Below are positions 34,683 to 44,640 of a DNA stretch of 64,000 bases, piece by piece. Under the pieces are notes generated by a model. That model saw nothing but the letters and a program-made list of their open reading frames with translations, was not told where the DNA came from and did not search any database. Positions within the stretch are counted from its first letter, which is position 1; every line of letters starts with the position of its first letter. Where the stretch lies: NCBI GenBank assembly GCA_032622095.1, contig CP136069.1, positions 205,515,750 to 205,579,749 on the forward strand. The letters are read 5' to 3'. Source of the stretch: Siphonodentalium dalli. Lineage: Eukaryota; Mollusca; Scaphopoda; Gadilida; Siphonodentaliidae. Made by a program: the position numbers and the translations under genes.

Positions 34683-35560
34683 CAGAGTATACAGACACGG
34701 TAGATGTACCAATGTCTTTAACTCCTGCAGTGATCACTGCTCATATACTATATAAATAAACCATTTTAAGATTTTGTATAATATGGGACGGGGGCGGGTA
34801 GTGGTGGAAAAACGCTGAAAAACCCACCATGTCACATATAATCTTGTTTTGATATTCAATCTACCCAATTACATATATATTATGCAGAGCTTCAAAGAAC
34901 CCATGTGCGTTTAAACTCCGACTTTCTTCGAAACAGGTGGTTTCAATGAAGTGTGTTTGTTTTCGTTAAATAACTCAAAATGTTTTCATTGATTCAAGAG
35001 TTGTTATAAGGGAACGTAATACACGTGGTTCTGATATTTTGGTTTACTACAAGGAAACTAATCCGTCACGGGTCATCGAGAATCCTTATTAAATTAAAAA
35101 CATGGTCTTTAATGTAATTTCCGAGTTCTCTGTTGGGGGGGGGGGGGGGGGAGGGGGGGGGGGGCTATATATAATACATAGTAACATTATAATTCTCACC
35201 TGCGTGGTGGTGGAATAACATAAAGGGTATAATCAAATCATATAAATATATATATAATTGCATTGTTGGCATCCTATTCGTGTGTTTGTTGTGTATACTA
35301 GCCGCGGGAAACTGGCCAGCTATAATGCTAAGTATGGTATTCATGGCAGGGGCCATGGGGCTTGATACCCATGGACGTGACAAGAGGGGGGGGGGGGTGT
35401 ACACCGCGAAGAATGTTATATGTGATATGATCCGGTCTTTTTTCACTGGGCCGTTCGGGATTCCAATAAAAGCTGGTCAACTAATAATTTATGATAGGGG
35501 AACACATTCGTTAGGAAACTACATTGTACATGCATATGCATATATGTTACTCATATAATA
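34683..35560. other. Noncoding stretch with G-rich runs
   Basis: No gene recognised. A G-run of 30 positions with a single A lies at 35135-35164, and another run near 35386-35396. The frames 35165-35446 (minus) and 35280-35558 (plus) overlap on opposite strands and carry no domain. Confidence 0.45.
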
Positions 35561-35680
35561 TCACAGGGAGCCTCACACATATTAGAGAATGCACTGGCTT
35601 ACAAGGCCAATGTATTCTCTTATATATTCGAGGCTCCCTATGGGAGACTCCCATATATAAGAGAATGCATTGGCACAGGG
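35561..35680. mobile_element. HP1-related hairpin remnant
   Basis: GGGAGCCTCACACATATTAG, GAGAATGCACTGGC, then a full hairpin GCCAATGTATTCTCTTATAT...ATATAAGAGAATGCATTGGC ending in ACAGGG. The tip differs from HP1 (GAGGCTCCCTATGGGAGAC), so it is a diverged subfamily. Confidence 0.75.
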
Positions 35681-36284
35681 TTTTCGCAAAATTTCAGGCA
35701 GCTCTGGTCATCGAAGTGTTAACATACAATCAAAGCAACAGGTTCTCAATTGAATAGCCCGAGTCATCACTATAAATCCACCCGGGGTGTCAGCGAATTG
35801 TTAATGAAAGAAACGAGGGAGAATAATGGACGTCACAACACTGACCACATTCCTCGATGAATAGCCTCGCATTCATAAGGGTCGTGGCCTTGGGGGAGAG
35901 GAAGTGACCCCGGTTGGTGTTTCCGCAAGGGTTAGAGGTCGCTGAAGGTCACTTCATTTGTTGTGTTTGTTTGGCTTGCAGGTGTTGGCCGAAAAATATA
36001 TTTTTCAGTCGCTTAACCGTTGTGCTTGAGCTCCTGTTTCAAAAAAGACAATTCTTTACTATTTTAACTCAATGAGATTAAACGCGGCGTATCATGCTTG
36101 CCCCGGTCAGATAAAACACTTGTATATAATGAGTGTTGAAACTAGCTGGTTGTTTAAGATCTTATACAACATACACACGATGGCCATTAGATCATGCCAC
36201 GAATCTCTACTCCAGCTAGCGCCAGTCGTGTCTCACTGTCGTGATCATATCCAACCAGTACAATCCTGCATGGGACCTTTTTGA
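35681..36284. other. Noncoding stretch, nothing recognised
   Basis: No repeat or gene recognised. 35860-35960 is locally more GC-rich (GGGGGAGAGGAAGTGACCCC) and could be unique sequence, but no function can be assigned. Confidence 0.35.
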
Positions 36285-36509
36285 AGTTTTGACAGGGGAC
36301 ATTATAAAGTCGGAAAAATAATGCAGGAAATATAATTCTTAGTTATTAGCTGTTCCTTAACCCTTTACCCAACAAACCGGCCAAAAACGGCCAAATAAAG
36401 CTGCAACAGCCTAAATGATCTTGGGTCTGTCTCAATAAAACCATACAAATATGGATATCATTGGAACCGGCTCATTGACCACATTGTGATGGTTACAGTT
36501 ATGCCCTGT

Positions 36510-36578
36510 GCCAATGCATTCTCTTATATATGCGAGTCGACCATAGGTCGCCTCGCATATATAAGAGAATGCATTGGC
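36510..36578. repeat. HP1 hairpin (left), type B copy 2
   Basis: Perfect 27-bp arms with TCGACCATAGGTCGC in the loop. Confidence 0.9.
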
Positions 36579-36657
36579 CTAAAAAAAATCTTTTTAAAAA
36601 ACTTTTTACCATGTTTTCTTACATTCTTTAACAATTTTATAATTTGTAATGTGTTAA

Positions 36658-36726
36658 GCCAATGCATTCTCTTATATATGCGAGGCGACCTATGGTCGAC
36701 TCGCATATATAAGAGAATGCATTGGC
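36658..36726. repeat. HP1 hairpin (right), type B copy 2
   Basis: Exact inverse of the left hairpin. The spacer between the two is only 79 bp, against 125 bp in copy 1. Confidence 0.9.
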
Positions 36727-37139
36727 ACAGGGCCGTTCTGTTGGGTAAAGGTTAACAATATACTTCACTGTATGTGAAGTCCCAACTCAAAGTTGCAGGA
36801 TTTAAGTGACCTTGTGAGCGATTTTGATTTGCATCGCTTACAGTCATGGAATTTCTCCGGGGGTAATTAATTCAAAGTTCGTTGCCATATCGGCTGAAAA
36901 ATGTCACAAAAAGCATGCAATTTCGCACTGGGGGCAACCCCAACTGTGAAGTAGATTATTGTGGAACAAATATTAACAAAGAACTATATTCTCTGCCTTG
37001 TTTGTTCAATGTTATAAAGTTCCCTGTCAGAACAGGTCAGAACATCAAAATTTCCCAGGTTTTGTACTGGTGGAATGTGATCTCTATACGGGAATAACTA
37101 AAGTAGAGATTCATGAATGGCATGACCCAATTAACAAAA

Positions 37140-37555
37140 TGAGACAAATATGACGACGATTTTGACGATGACGACATAGGCGTTGCCAGAATGATAATCA
37201 CTGGGATGACAAGATGAAGGTGATTATATAGGTCGACGATGCTAACGACGACGATAATGATGATGACTATATGATGATGATGTCGATTATGACGATGATG
37301 ACGATGTTGGTGATCATGAGGATAAAGATGTCAGCGACGACAATGATGACGATTGACGACGACGATAACAACGTCGACGATGCTGACGATAACGATCGTA
37401 TAATGACGACGATGGATGATGACGAAGATTAATACAGACGGCGACAAAAATGTCGACGATGGTGACGATACGGATGATGATAATGATGGTGTTGATGATG
37501 ACGACGACGACGATGACGATGACGATGATGATGATGATAATGACGATGTAAGTGA
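37140..37555 (+). repeat. Degenerate (GAY)n trinucleotide tract
   Basis: GATGACGATGACGACG-type triplets, pure at 37485-37545 and interrupted before. All frames across it are runs of D, or S/R/V on the other strand, which is an artefact of the triplet repeat. Confidence 0.9.
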
Positions 37556-37976
37556 CCCCATTGTATATACAGAGGATCTCCAACGAGTTATGTTGGGATT
37601 ATTATTATTATGACGATATACATGCATGTATTATATCTATTTTTCTATAGTATTCTATCTTTTGTAAATATGTCTCTTTCTCAATATCCTGTATGGATCA
37701 GAGAACATGTAGGATGGTGTAACGCCGTCCAATACAGAGCGCAATGCAGCGCGTCCGGGCGGGTCCGGTCTGATCCGGTCTGGTCCGGTGGTGTTTAGTC
37801 ACACCGGGTGTGTTGATGGGGATGTGTAGTTTTTCGTTTCATCTCAAGTGAGAGCAAGTTTCCAAACATTGCTTCGTTTTTTTGTGAAAAGTGTGTCATT
37901 TTCGTATTTGTTTGGCAATTATTTGATTCCTGCTCTGGATATCTCATTATCAAAATCTGCTCGAATTTAACCCTTC
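37556..37976. other. Noncoding stretch, nothing recognised
   Basis: No gene. A short GC-rich repeat CGGGTCCGGTCTGATCCGGT with CTGGTCCGG lies at 37760-37790. Confidence 0.35.
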
Positions 37977-38238
37977 CGTGGCTGGAGCTTCCTGAATTAT
38001 TGCGAAAACCCTGTGCCAGTGCATTACCTTATAGATGCGTGTCTACCACAGGAAGCCTCGGATATATAAAATACATTGGCCAAACAATATTTACCTTGAC
38101 CTTGTAAGCCAGTGCATTCTCTTATATATGCGAGGCTCCGATGAGAGACTCGCTTGTATAAGAGAATGCACGTAATTGCACATGATCTTTAATACTGCAC
38201 CAGCGCTTCACCCGCCATGAACCACGAGGAATGGTTAA
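37977..38238. mobile_element. TTAA-flanked HP1-related remnant
   Basis: TTAACCCTTCCGTGG at the left and CCACGAGGAATGGTTAA at the right are imperfect inverted ends. Inside are two damaged hairpins: 38026-38084 (TGCCAGTGCATTACCTTATA...ATACATTGGC) and 38108-38171 (GCCAGTGCATTCTCTTATAT...TATAAGAGAATGCA). The right subterminal GCACCAGCGC resembles 59710 and 18300. Confidence 0.65.
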
Positions 38239-38259
38239 CACTTCGGTTGGATCCAAATG

Positions 38260-39008
38260 TTAACCCTTTTTATACTAAATACCAATTGACGAGTAGTTGC
38301 GTAGAAACTGTTCAGAAAATAAGTTCAACAAACTACAATAGGTCGTATATGTCGGTGTTGAACTTATTAACTGAACATTTCCCTCCAATTTATATAAATC
38401 CATGTACCTGTATTATATTTTCGTCTGTCTATCATCCTCTTGTATTACCTGAACATCCCTCCATATGAATAAGATACCATTTATTGGAGGCCAACTTCAC
38501 ATTTAATAGTTAATTACGCTTCAGCGTAATGCCATAAAAACGGTTTTCATAGCCTTACTACCTTACATATTATGGTATCATCTAAGGTGAACAGTTACTA
38601 GCATCAGTAATTGGCTGCCTCAATTTCAGCTCCAGGGGAGTTTTGAGATATGGAATTTGAATTATTCTTAAGCGTAATGCACTTATGCTTAAGCGCAATG
38701 CCATTACACTTAAGCATAGCACAATTTCCATTATGCTTAAGCGTAATGCGTTTACGCAAATGCATTTACGCATTATGCTTAAGCGTAATGCATTTACACT
38801 TAAGCATAATGCCATTACACTTAAGCGTATGGAATTACACTTAAGCGTAATGGAAATCTGAAATACGCTTAATTAAGCATAATGGCATTACGCTTAAGCG
38901 TCATGGCATTACGCTTAAGCGTAATTGGCTATTAAATGTGAATTTGCTCCCATAACCATTCCAATATATAATCGTATAACTGAATACGTTCAGTATTGAA
39001 AGGGTTAA
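38260..39008. mobile_element. TTAA-flanked element containing a nested GCTTAAGC-repeat foldback
   Basis: Left TTAACCCTTTTTATACT and right AGTATTGAAAGGGTTAA are imperfect inverted ends with TTAA at both sides (38260-38263, 39005-39008). It has a piggyBac-like CCCTTT terminus. The frame at 38217-38468 starts outside the element and has no domain. Confidence 0.6.
38486..38950. mobile_element. Nested foldback made of CATTACGCTTAAGCGTAATG palindromes
   Basis: Ends GGAGGCCAACTTCACATTTA and TTAAATGTGAATTTGCTCC are inverted repeats of about 45 bp. The middle (38675-38925) is an irregular array of CATTACGCTTAAGCGTAATG, a 20-bp palindrome, and its halves. Hence it can fold in many registers. Confidence 0.82.
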
Positions 39009-39452
39009 GGGTATATAAATAAGATATTGATTGATTCAGGGTCATGTTGGGTGGGGTGACAAGGGCTTGTATTACTCCCTATATAATTGCCCCTAAATGG
39101 GTCTATGGTAGCCAAGCCGTGTATAAATATGGGGTATTTAGACTTTGTTGGTGTCAAATTGAGCATATTTAATAATCTGCCACTGAGCTGACAAGTAGAT
39201 TGGTGTTTTGCGGTGTGGTTTACATTAGTTTGGTGTTTTGCGTGTGTGGTTTACATTAATAGAGCTAGCACATGTCTCTCAACTTCTCAAGTGACATATA
39301 TCCAAACGGCACGCGACACCAAAGGCGTTGATTGGTTGTTTCCAGCAGATGTTCCCATAGAGACACGAGCGGTGCACGCGTCCCTATTGTTAGCAAAATA
39401 AAACCAAATTTTTAAGATAATACTGGTGATTATAACGCGTTCATCCCTCACA
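39009..39452. other. Noncoding stretch with a short duplication
   Basis: No gene. TTGGTGTTTTGCGGTGTGGT plus TTACATTA (39201) is repeated at 39231, a 30-bp tandem duplication. Confidence 0.4.
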
Positions 39453-39899
39453 AAGCCTGCAAATAGTGTGTCTGTCATTTGCAGAATGAGGTCCACAGAG
39501 GGTGAATTTAGTGATGCTTTCCCGCACAGCAGGCTAGAATCACCATAATTCACTCTTTGGGGACCTCATTCGGCTCTGGCCTCATATTCTGGGAAGTATC
39601 TATAGTCTCACATTAACATTGTTTTCAGTTACTTTTTCCATTCTGATCTGTTTCTATATCCCCTAATTTGCAGAAGATAAAATGCATAATCGAGGTGACT
39701 AAAGGATGAACATCACCAACTTCAACTGGGGAACTTCAATCTCATCCTAGGTCTCCCATAGCAGTTGAGGCCTAAGCAGAATGAGATTCCCAGAGTGTGA
39801 ATTTGGTTATATGTTAGCACACAGTGTGGGATAGACTCACTAAATTCACCTTTTGTGGGACTTCATTCTACAAATGACAGACACACTATTTGCAGGCTT
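39453..39899. mobile_element. HP2 double-hairpin element, full-length copy
   Basis: Inverted ends AAGCCTGCAAATAGTGTGTC and GACACACTATTTGCAGGCTT, 447 bp overall. Hairpin 1 (39484-39571) and hairpin 2 (39779-39868) are each built from GAATGAGGTCC...GTGAATTTAGTGATGCT and its inverse. The spacer has TTTCTATATCCCCTAATTTG and CATAATCGAGGTGA. No coding frame. The family has no clear link to a known superfamily from the ends alone. Confidence 0.88.
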
Positions 39900-40133
39900 G
39901 CATGACCCTCATAACACCGGTCCGATCAAAGAAGTTATTTGAGAAAGGTTGTCATTATCTTCATTCTCAAGTCGTCCATTGTCTGGAGGGGTCTTTTGAT
40001 TTTTGGTCTCTGGAAGTCATTGTTCGGAGCCCCGGTCGTTCTTCTGTGGTTTACATCCATCGCACGCCGGATAAAACGAACTCATTAATCCCGAGATTTA
40101 TCGGCACGTGTTTGTATATTGACAAAGAATGGG

Positions 40134-40250
40134 GGAAGAATACATTAAAAGAATTGGAGAAGAATACATTAAAAGAATGGGAGAAGAATACATTGAAAGA
40201 ATGGGAGAAGAATACATTAAAAGAATTGGAGAAGAATACATTAAAAACAG
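40134..40250 (+). repeat. 24-bp minisatellite (about five units)
   Basis: Unit GAAGAATACATTAAAAGAAT plus TGGA or GGGA. The period of 24 keeps one frame open over 39890-40315 (repeats of EKNTLKEW), but that frame begins inside the HP2 right end and has no other support. Confidence 0.9.
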
Positions 40251-40496
40251 GAAACACAAACAACTGGAGAACTGATGTTAGATGTATACAATCCAGGATT
40301 CAAAACCATGTTTGAAAAAAAGAAGAAAAAAACGTGTTAGTGATTTACCCTTTACCCAACAAACCGGCCAAAACCGGCCAAATAAAGCTTCAACAGCCTA
40401 AAATATCTTCGGTCTGTCTCAATAAAACCATACAAATATGGATATCATTGGAACCGGCTCCTTGACCACATTGTGATAGTTATAGTTATACCCTGT

Positions 40497-40565
40497 GCCA
40501 ATGCATTCTCTTATATATGCGAGTCGACCATAGGTCGCCTCGCATATATAAGAGAATGCATTGGC
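40497..40565. repeat. HP1 hairpin (left), type B copy 3
   Basis: Perfect arms of 27 bp, same sequence as in the other copies. Confidence 0.9.
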
Positions 40566-40644
40566 CTAAAAAAAATCTTTTTTTAACACTTTTTACCATT
40601 TTTTCTTACATTCTTTAACAATTTTATAAATTTTAATGTGTTAA

Positions 40645-40713
40645 GCCAATGCATTCTCTTATATATGCGAGGCGACCTATGGTCGACTCGCATATATAAG
40701 AGAATGCATTGGC
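40645..40713. repeat. HP1 hairpin (right), type B copy 3
   Basis: Exact inverse of the left hairpin, 79 bp after it. Confidence 0.9.
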
Positions 40714-40802
40714 ACAGGGCCGTTCTGTTGGGTAAAGGGTTAATGAAATGCTGTCGTGTTGAAGCAATATCATGCTGCCTGTTTAAAACCATATTTTTTC
40801 CG

Positions 40803-40915
40803 TGACTTAAAGCCTCTTGTTGGTTTGCGCTCCAAAATATACCTAAGAATATTCGCTTTTGAATTTTCCCAGATATCGAAATAGGTCGATATATATTTGA
40901 ACTACCTTTCTATAC
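40803..40915. repeat. Dispersed repeat R110, copy 2
   Basis: CTTAAAGCCTCTTG, GCTCCAAAATATACCTAA, ATCGAAATAGGTCGATA and TTGAACTACCTTTCTATAC match 22484-22595. Confidence 0.65.
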
Positions 40916-41354
40916 GATAATTATATGTCCCAGAATACGGGAATATTTTGGGTCAAGAATATACAACTTTGAACACACTTAAAAAAACAGAACAAAACAG
41001 AACGAGCAACCACGTATCTGTACACTGTTCCATAAAATTCCCGCCCCCTATTTTCATATGCTTTGCAGATTCCCTCTTCTTTTTCTTGTCATCCATACAT
41101 TTGGTACCAACTTCACTTTGTGATAAAATGTTATATGACTAATTGGTTTCAGGCCATTTTTCTTTCAGCTTATATATCCTAATTTTACATATCAAAAAGA
41201 TTTCTAACCGCCAGTCAGCATTTCATTATGACTTTTTATTGTCATCCCGGGATGCTAGGTGTGATTTTCGCTAACCCTACATGATGTGTTACCTGCATGC
41301 TCAGACGCCCACTTACCACTTATTGGTTACCCATAAAAGAACGACAATATTGAT
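40916..41354. other. Noncoding stretch, nothing recognised
   Basis: AT-rich, no repeat or gene recognised. The frame at 40948-41142 has no domain. Confidence 0.35.
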
Positions 41355-41449
41355 CGGGATGAGTTAACTTTGTCTCGTCTGTTGCCGGGATGAGTTAACT
41401 TTGTGTCGTCTGCCGGCGGGATGAGTTAACGTTGTGTCGTCTGCTGGCA
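41355..41449 (+). repeat. 31-bp tandem repeat, three units
   Basis: CGGGATGAGTTAACTTTGTC plus TCGTCTGTTGC; starts at 41355, 41386 and 41417. Confidence 0.9.
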
Positions 41450-41967
41450 TCCTCAAATCACAGCTGATCTCATTGAGTATTATGTAACAGCTGCCGACAC
41501 GAAAGCAATTAGTTCGCCCGTGTCCTAATTCTAATTTTTTATACAAGCGACGTGCACCATGATCAAAGTGTGTAAGTGGGTCAGTAGCGCCAATGCATGT
41601 TTCTGCAGCATGTGTCGAGATGAGCGCGAGGGAGATTTAATATTTACACACAACATGCCATGAAGATGTAACCCCCTCGTCCTCGTCAGATTGGAGAATT
41701 TAATCGTGGAAATGTAAAAATGGATACAATGCTGTACAATTAAAACCATTCTGTCCCCCGGGGTAACGGGGTCGGTGGGGCGGAGATGTCGATCGGGGGG
41801 GGGGGGGGGGGGTCACTCGACGAGACCATGTGGTCAAATTTTTAACAGGATCTGAGGAATAAAAGTTCGAGCTGTTGCATCGGATATCATATGTCCACGG
41901 GGCGGACGGAACGTGTTAATATTATCTGATTATCTGATCCGATCAACCGATCTATACTACTAAAAAC
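41450..41967. other. Noncoding stretch with a G18 run
   Basis: No gene. A G18 run lies at 41795-41812. Confidence 0.4.
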
Positions 41968-42107
41968 TAAACAGATGAGGGGGGTGTAAAACAGATGAGG
42001 GGGTGTAAAACAGATGAAGGGTGTGTCAAACAGATGAGTTGAATGTCAAACAGATGAGGGGTGTGTCAAACAGATGAGGGGTGTGTCAAACAGATGAGGG
42101 GTATGTC
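41968..42107 (+). repeat. 20-bp tandem repeat, seven units
   Basis: AAACAGATGAGGGGTGTGTC and variants (GGGGGTGTA, TTGAATGTC). Confidence 0.9.
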
Positions 42108-42253
42108 ATCATAAACCTGCATAGAAAAAATGATCACGATCTGTTAAAAATACTCGAATTATCGCGTCGGATAGCATGACGTGTATTCATACGGACATAC
42201 GGTAAGACGAACGACGGATGGTTGATCCGGGCGGCGGCATTATGTGTATACAG

Positions 42254-42283
42254 ATAGATAGATAGATAGATAGATAGATATAT
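42254..42283 (+). repeat. (GATA)n microsatellite
   Basis: AGATAGATAGATAGATAGAT directly before a retroelement-tail-like sequence. Confidence 0.9.
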
Positions 42284-42480
42284 ATGTAGATATATTTATT
42301 TATTGCAATACACACAATGGGGGCAGTTGCACAATTGAAAATAACGCAAATATATATAATAAAATACTTATTAAATTACAAAAATAACATAGTAAATTTC
42401 TAATATTGACAATGACACCTTTGCAATGGCATGTCATGGGTACACATACATACTGGATGTCATTCCCCTATCCAGCACAG
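42284..42480. mobile_element. Retroelement-tail-like fragment
   Basis: TTATTTATTGCAATACACAC plus AATGGGGGCAGTTGCACAA resembles 44545 (TTTATTTCAAAACACC, GGGCAGTTG) and 59527 (TTTTATTGCAAAACACCCCA). The tetranucleotide repeat next to it would fit a LINE 3' tail; the assignment is tentative. Confidence 0.35.
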
Positions 42481-43151
42481 GGATGTGGCTAGAGGGTCTC
42501 CAGGTCTCTAACCCGCGGTTACGTCACGTGATTAGGATGTCAACAGGGTTCACGATGTCATAGGGTAATTTTATTTCGAAAATGGGGACAATTTTTTTTA
42601 TTTGGCCAAAGTGTTTTTTTACTCAAACAAAAATCGGAAATCTAATTGAGAAACCCAAATTGATTTTGTAACGGGAGCCACATGATAATTAAATTTAGAG
42701 TTTGATCTCCTGTTAATTGATTAGGTGATACAGCTTAATGTTTAACAAAAAGCACTCGCCAAAAAAATGGGACAGCATATTAAATAAAACAGTAATGAGG
42801 ATTAACACTATATCCGTTGTCTGTCATAAGGCTGAATGGTATAGATGGTGGGTAGAGGTATATTGTCAAGTAACAGTGGTGCATATTCATTAATTGTGAT
42901 AACAGAAAATGAGGATTTAATTTGGCCAAAGTTTTTTTATTAATTTGGCCAAAAAAAATAAAATCGGAATTGGCCGAAAGATTGGACAACATATTATTCG
43001 GTCCTGTGCGAACACTGATGTCACCCATACCTCCATGAATCCTGAATACCAATCAACACATAGGTGTTAAATTGACTCTTTTAAAATAGCGAAATCGTGC
43101 AATAAATTTCTCGATTCATACCCGACATTCAACTTCCCCACTATTTGGAAT
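42481..43151. other. Noncoding stretch, nothing firm
   Basis: Two similar pieces with TTTGGCCAAAGT and AAATCGGAA (42600-42650 and 42920-42980) suggest a decayed local duplication. The minus-strand frame 42780-43052 has no domain. Confidence 0.4.
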
Positions 43152-43249
43152 AACTTGTGCTACAGGTAAAAGTTTTGGAGTAGCATTCCATATATGGAAT
43201 TCACGAATAATTCAAAAGCTCCATATATGGATATGCTACTCCAAAACTT
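43152..43249. repeat. Hairpin with TCCATATATGGA core
   Basis: AAAGTTTTGGAGTAGCATTC (43169) and its inverse GCTACTCCAAAACTTT (ends 43248) enclose two copies of TCCATATATGGA, itself a palindrome. Confidence 0.82.
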
Positions 43250-43590
43250 TGCCCAGTTTTAGCACTAAAACGACGGAACCGGGGGGTGGAAAAATCTCTG
43301 AAATCACGGAACGGAGCTGGATGAATCCAATACGGCCACGACCCGGTGATCTCGCTTATTCTCCTGGCACATTTTGAGTCATATCCTAAATTTCCACTAT
43401 CCAAAGGCGCTCATTTGCACTGGATCTCATCCCACTGATCTGGACAATTAAACAACATATCTATTGTGTAACTTTAATTATCTATATCTTTATTTCACAC
43501 CTCAATATAATGTATGCACTTTGTCAGTAAACCACCTATCTATCTAATATTGCGTATATTGGATATACAAGCTTAATTATATATAATACG
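43250..43590. other. Noncoding stretch, nothing recognised
   Basis: No gene or repeat seen. Confidence 0.35.
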
Positions 43591-44019
43591 AGTCATGGTC
43601 ACTTCACACTAATAAGATAAGTTTAAAGGGATACTGTACACGAATTCCGACCATTTATGGGACCATCTCCTTTTATACTCAACAGAATATATGCAACAAA
43701 TGAATGAATTTGAGCTATGGGTTAGTGCAAAATTCACTCATTTGATCTATGAACGATGCAAACAACATGTTAATTATAATGAAAATGAATTTATGACTCC
43801 AGCCATTTATTCATTTTCATTATAATTACCATGTTGTTTGCATCGTTCATAGAGCACATGAGTTTATTTTGCACTAATACATGGCTCAAATTCATTCATT
43901 TGTGGCAGACATTCCGTTGAGTATAAAAGGAGATGGTTCCATAAATGGCCAGATTTAGTGTACAGTACCCCTTTAAGTTTAATATGTATAAGTCATGGTC
44001 ACTTCACACTAATAAGATA
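43591..44019 (+). repeat. Direct 29-bp repeats flanking a TTAA foldback
   Basis: AGTCATGGTCACTTCACACT plus AATAAGATA occurs at 43591-43619 and again at 43990-44018, on either side of the element at 43623-43976. Confidence 0.8.
43623..43976. mobile_element. TTAA-flanked long hairpin element (GTACTGTACAC family), full copy
   Basis: TTAAAGGGATACTGTACAC at the left and GTGTACAGTACCCCTTTAA at the right. The arms extend to near the middle (CATTATAATGAAAATGAAT around 43784 against ATTCATTTTCATTATAATTA at 43810), so nearly the whole 354 bp is one hairpin. A second, end-truncated copy is at 60238. Confidence 0.9.
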
Positions 44020-44104
44020 GTTTTAACTTATTGCTGAAGTAATGTCGATAACTTCAACGCATCAAGATGTATGAGACTGAATTATATATATTAGCTTAAT
44101 TTTG

Positions 44105-44452
44105 ACAGATGAGTATGAATCCTGAGTATACCAGTTAAAATGGGCATATGAATCCTGAGTACCAGTTAAAATGGGCATATGAATCCTGAGTACCAGTTAA
44201 AATGGGCATATATGAATCCTGAGTACCAGTTAAAATGGGCATATGAATCCTGAGTACCAGTTAAAATGGGCATATGAATCATGAGTATACCAGTTAACAG
44301 ATGAGTATGAATCCTGAGTACCCGCTAACAGAGGGGTATATATGTATCCTGAGTATACCAGTTAACAGATGAGTATGAATCATGAGTACCCGTTAACAGA
44401 GGGGTATGAATCCTGAGTATACCAGTTAACAGATGAGTATGAATCCTGGGCA
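44105..44452 (+). repeat. 31-bp minisatellite with two alternating unit types
   Basis: ATGAATCCTGAGTACCAGTT plus AAAATGGGCAT changes, towards the right, to GTATGAATCCTGAGTATACC plus AGTTAACAGATGA; about eleven units. Confidence 0.88.
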
Positions 44453-44534
44453 CCCGGATCTCGCGTACCAGAATTGGGGAGGGGGTGCCACCACCATACA
44501 ATATACAGGGGGGGGGGTGCCACCATCACAGAAG

Positions 44535-44640
44535 ATAAAATAATTTATTTCAAAACACCTCGATGGGCAGTTGTAAGATACTGATGAGTATATGATATAC
44601 ATAAATACAATATGACAACAAACACAAATCAACATTCCCT
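44535..44640. mobile_element. Retroelement-tail-like fragment
   Basis: AATAATTTATTTCAAAACAC, GATGGGCAGTTGTAAGATAC, TGATGAGTATATGATA match 59520-59620 (AAGATACTGGTGAGTATGATA). Confidence 0.4.

Larger units (their letters stand above)
36357..36755. mobile_element. HP1 element with type B (TTAA) ends, copy 2
   Basis: TTAACCCTTTACCCAACA at 36357 and TTGGGTAAAGGTTAA ending at 36755. Two opposed hairpins lie at 36510-36578 and 36658-36726. The insertion point inside family F is empty in the copy at 18432. Confidence 0.93.
36285..37127. mobile_element. Foldback element, family F, copy 2 (occupied by HP1)
   Basis: TTGAAGTTTTGACAGGGGAC at the left pairs with GTTCCCTGTCAGAACAGGTC near 37018. CTTAGTTATTAGCTGTTCC-TTAA leads into the HP1 insertion. 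The match to 18352-18800 resumes at CTTCACTGTATGTGAAG and continues through TTTTGTACTGGTGGAATGTG. Confidence 0.78.
40344..40743. mobile_element. HP1 element with type B (TTAA) ends, copy 3
   Basis: Left end TTTACCCTTTACCCAACA (first base group changed from TTAA to TTTA), right TTGGGTAAAGGGTTAA. Hairpins lie at 40497-40565 and 40645-40713. The internal GGATATCATTGGAACCGGCT is as in copies 1 and 2. Confidence 0.9.

Noticed and set aside
37314-37627. Asp-rich or Ser-rich frames on both strands
   Set aside because: Artefact of the (GAY)n triplet tract.
39890-40315. 141-codon frame with EKNTLKEW repeats, coiled-coil-like
   Set aside because: It begins within the end of an HP2 element and the repetitive part is a 24-bp minisatellite; there is no other support.
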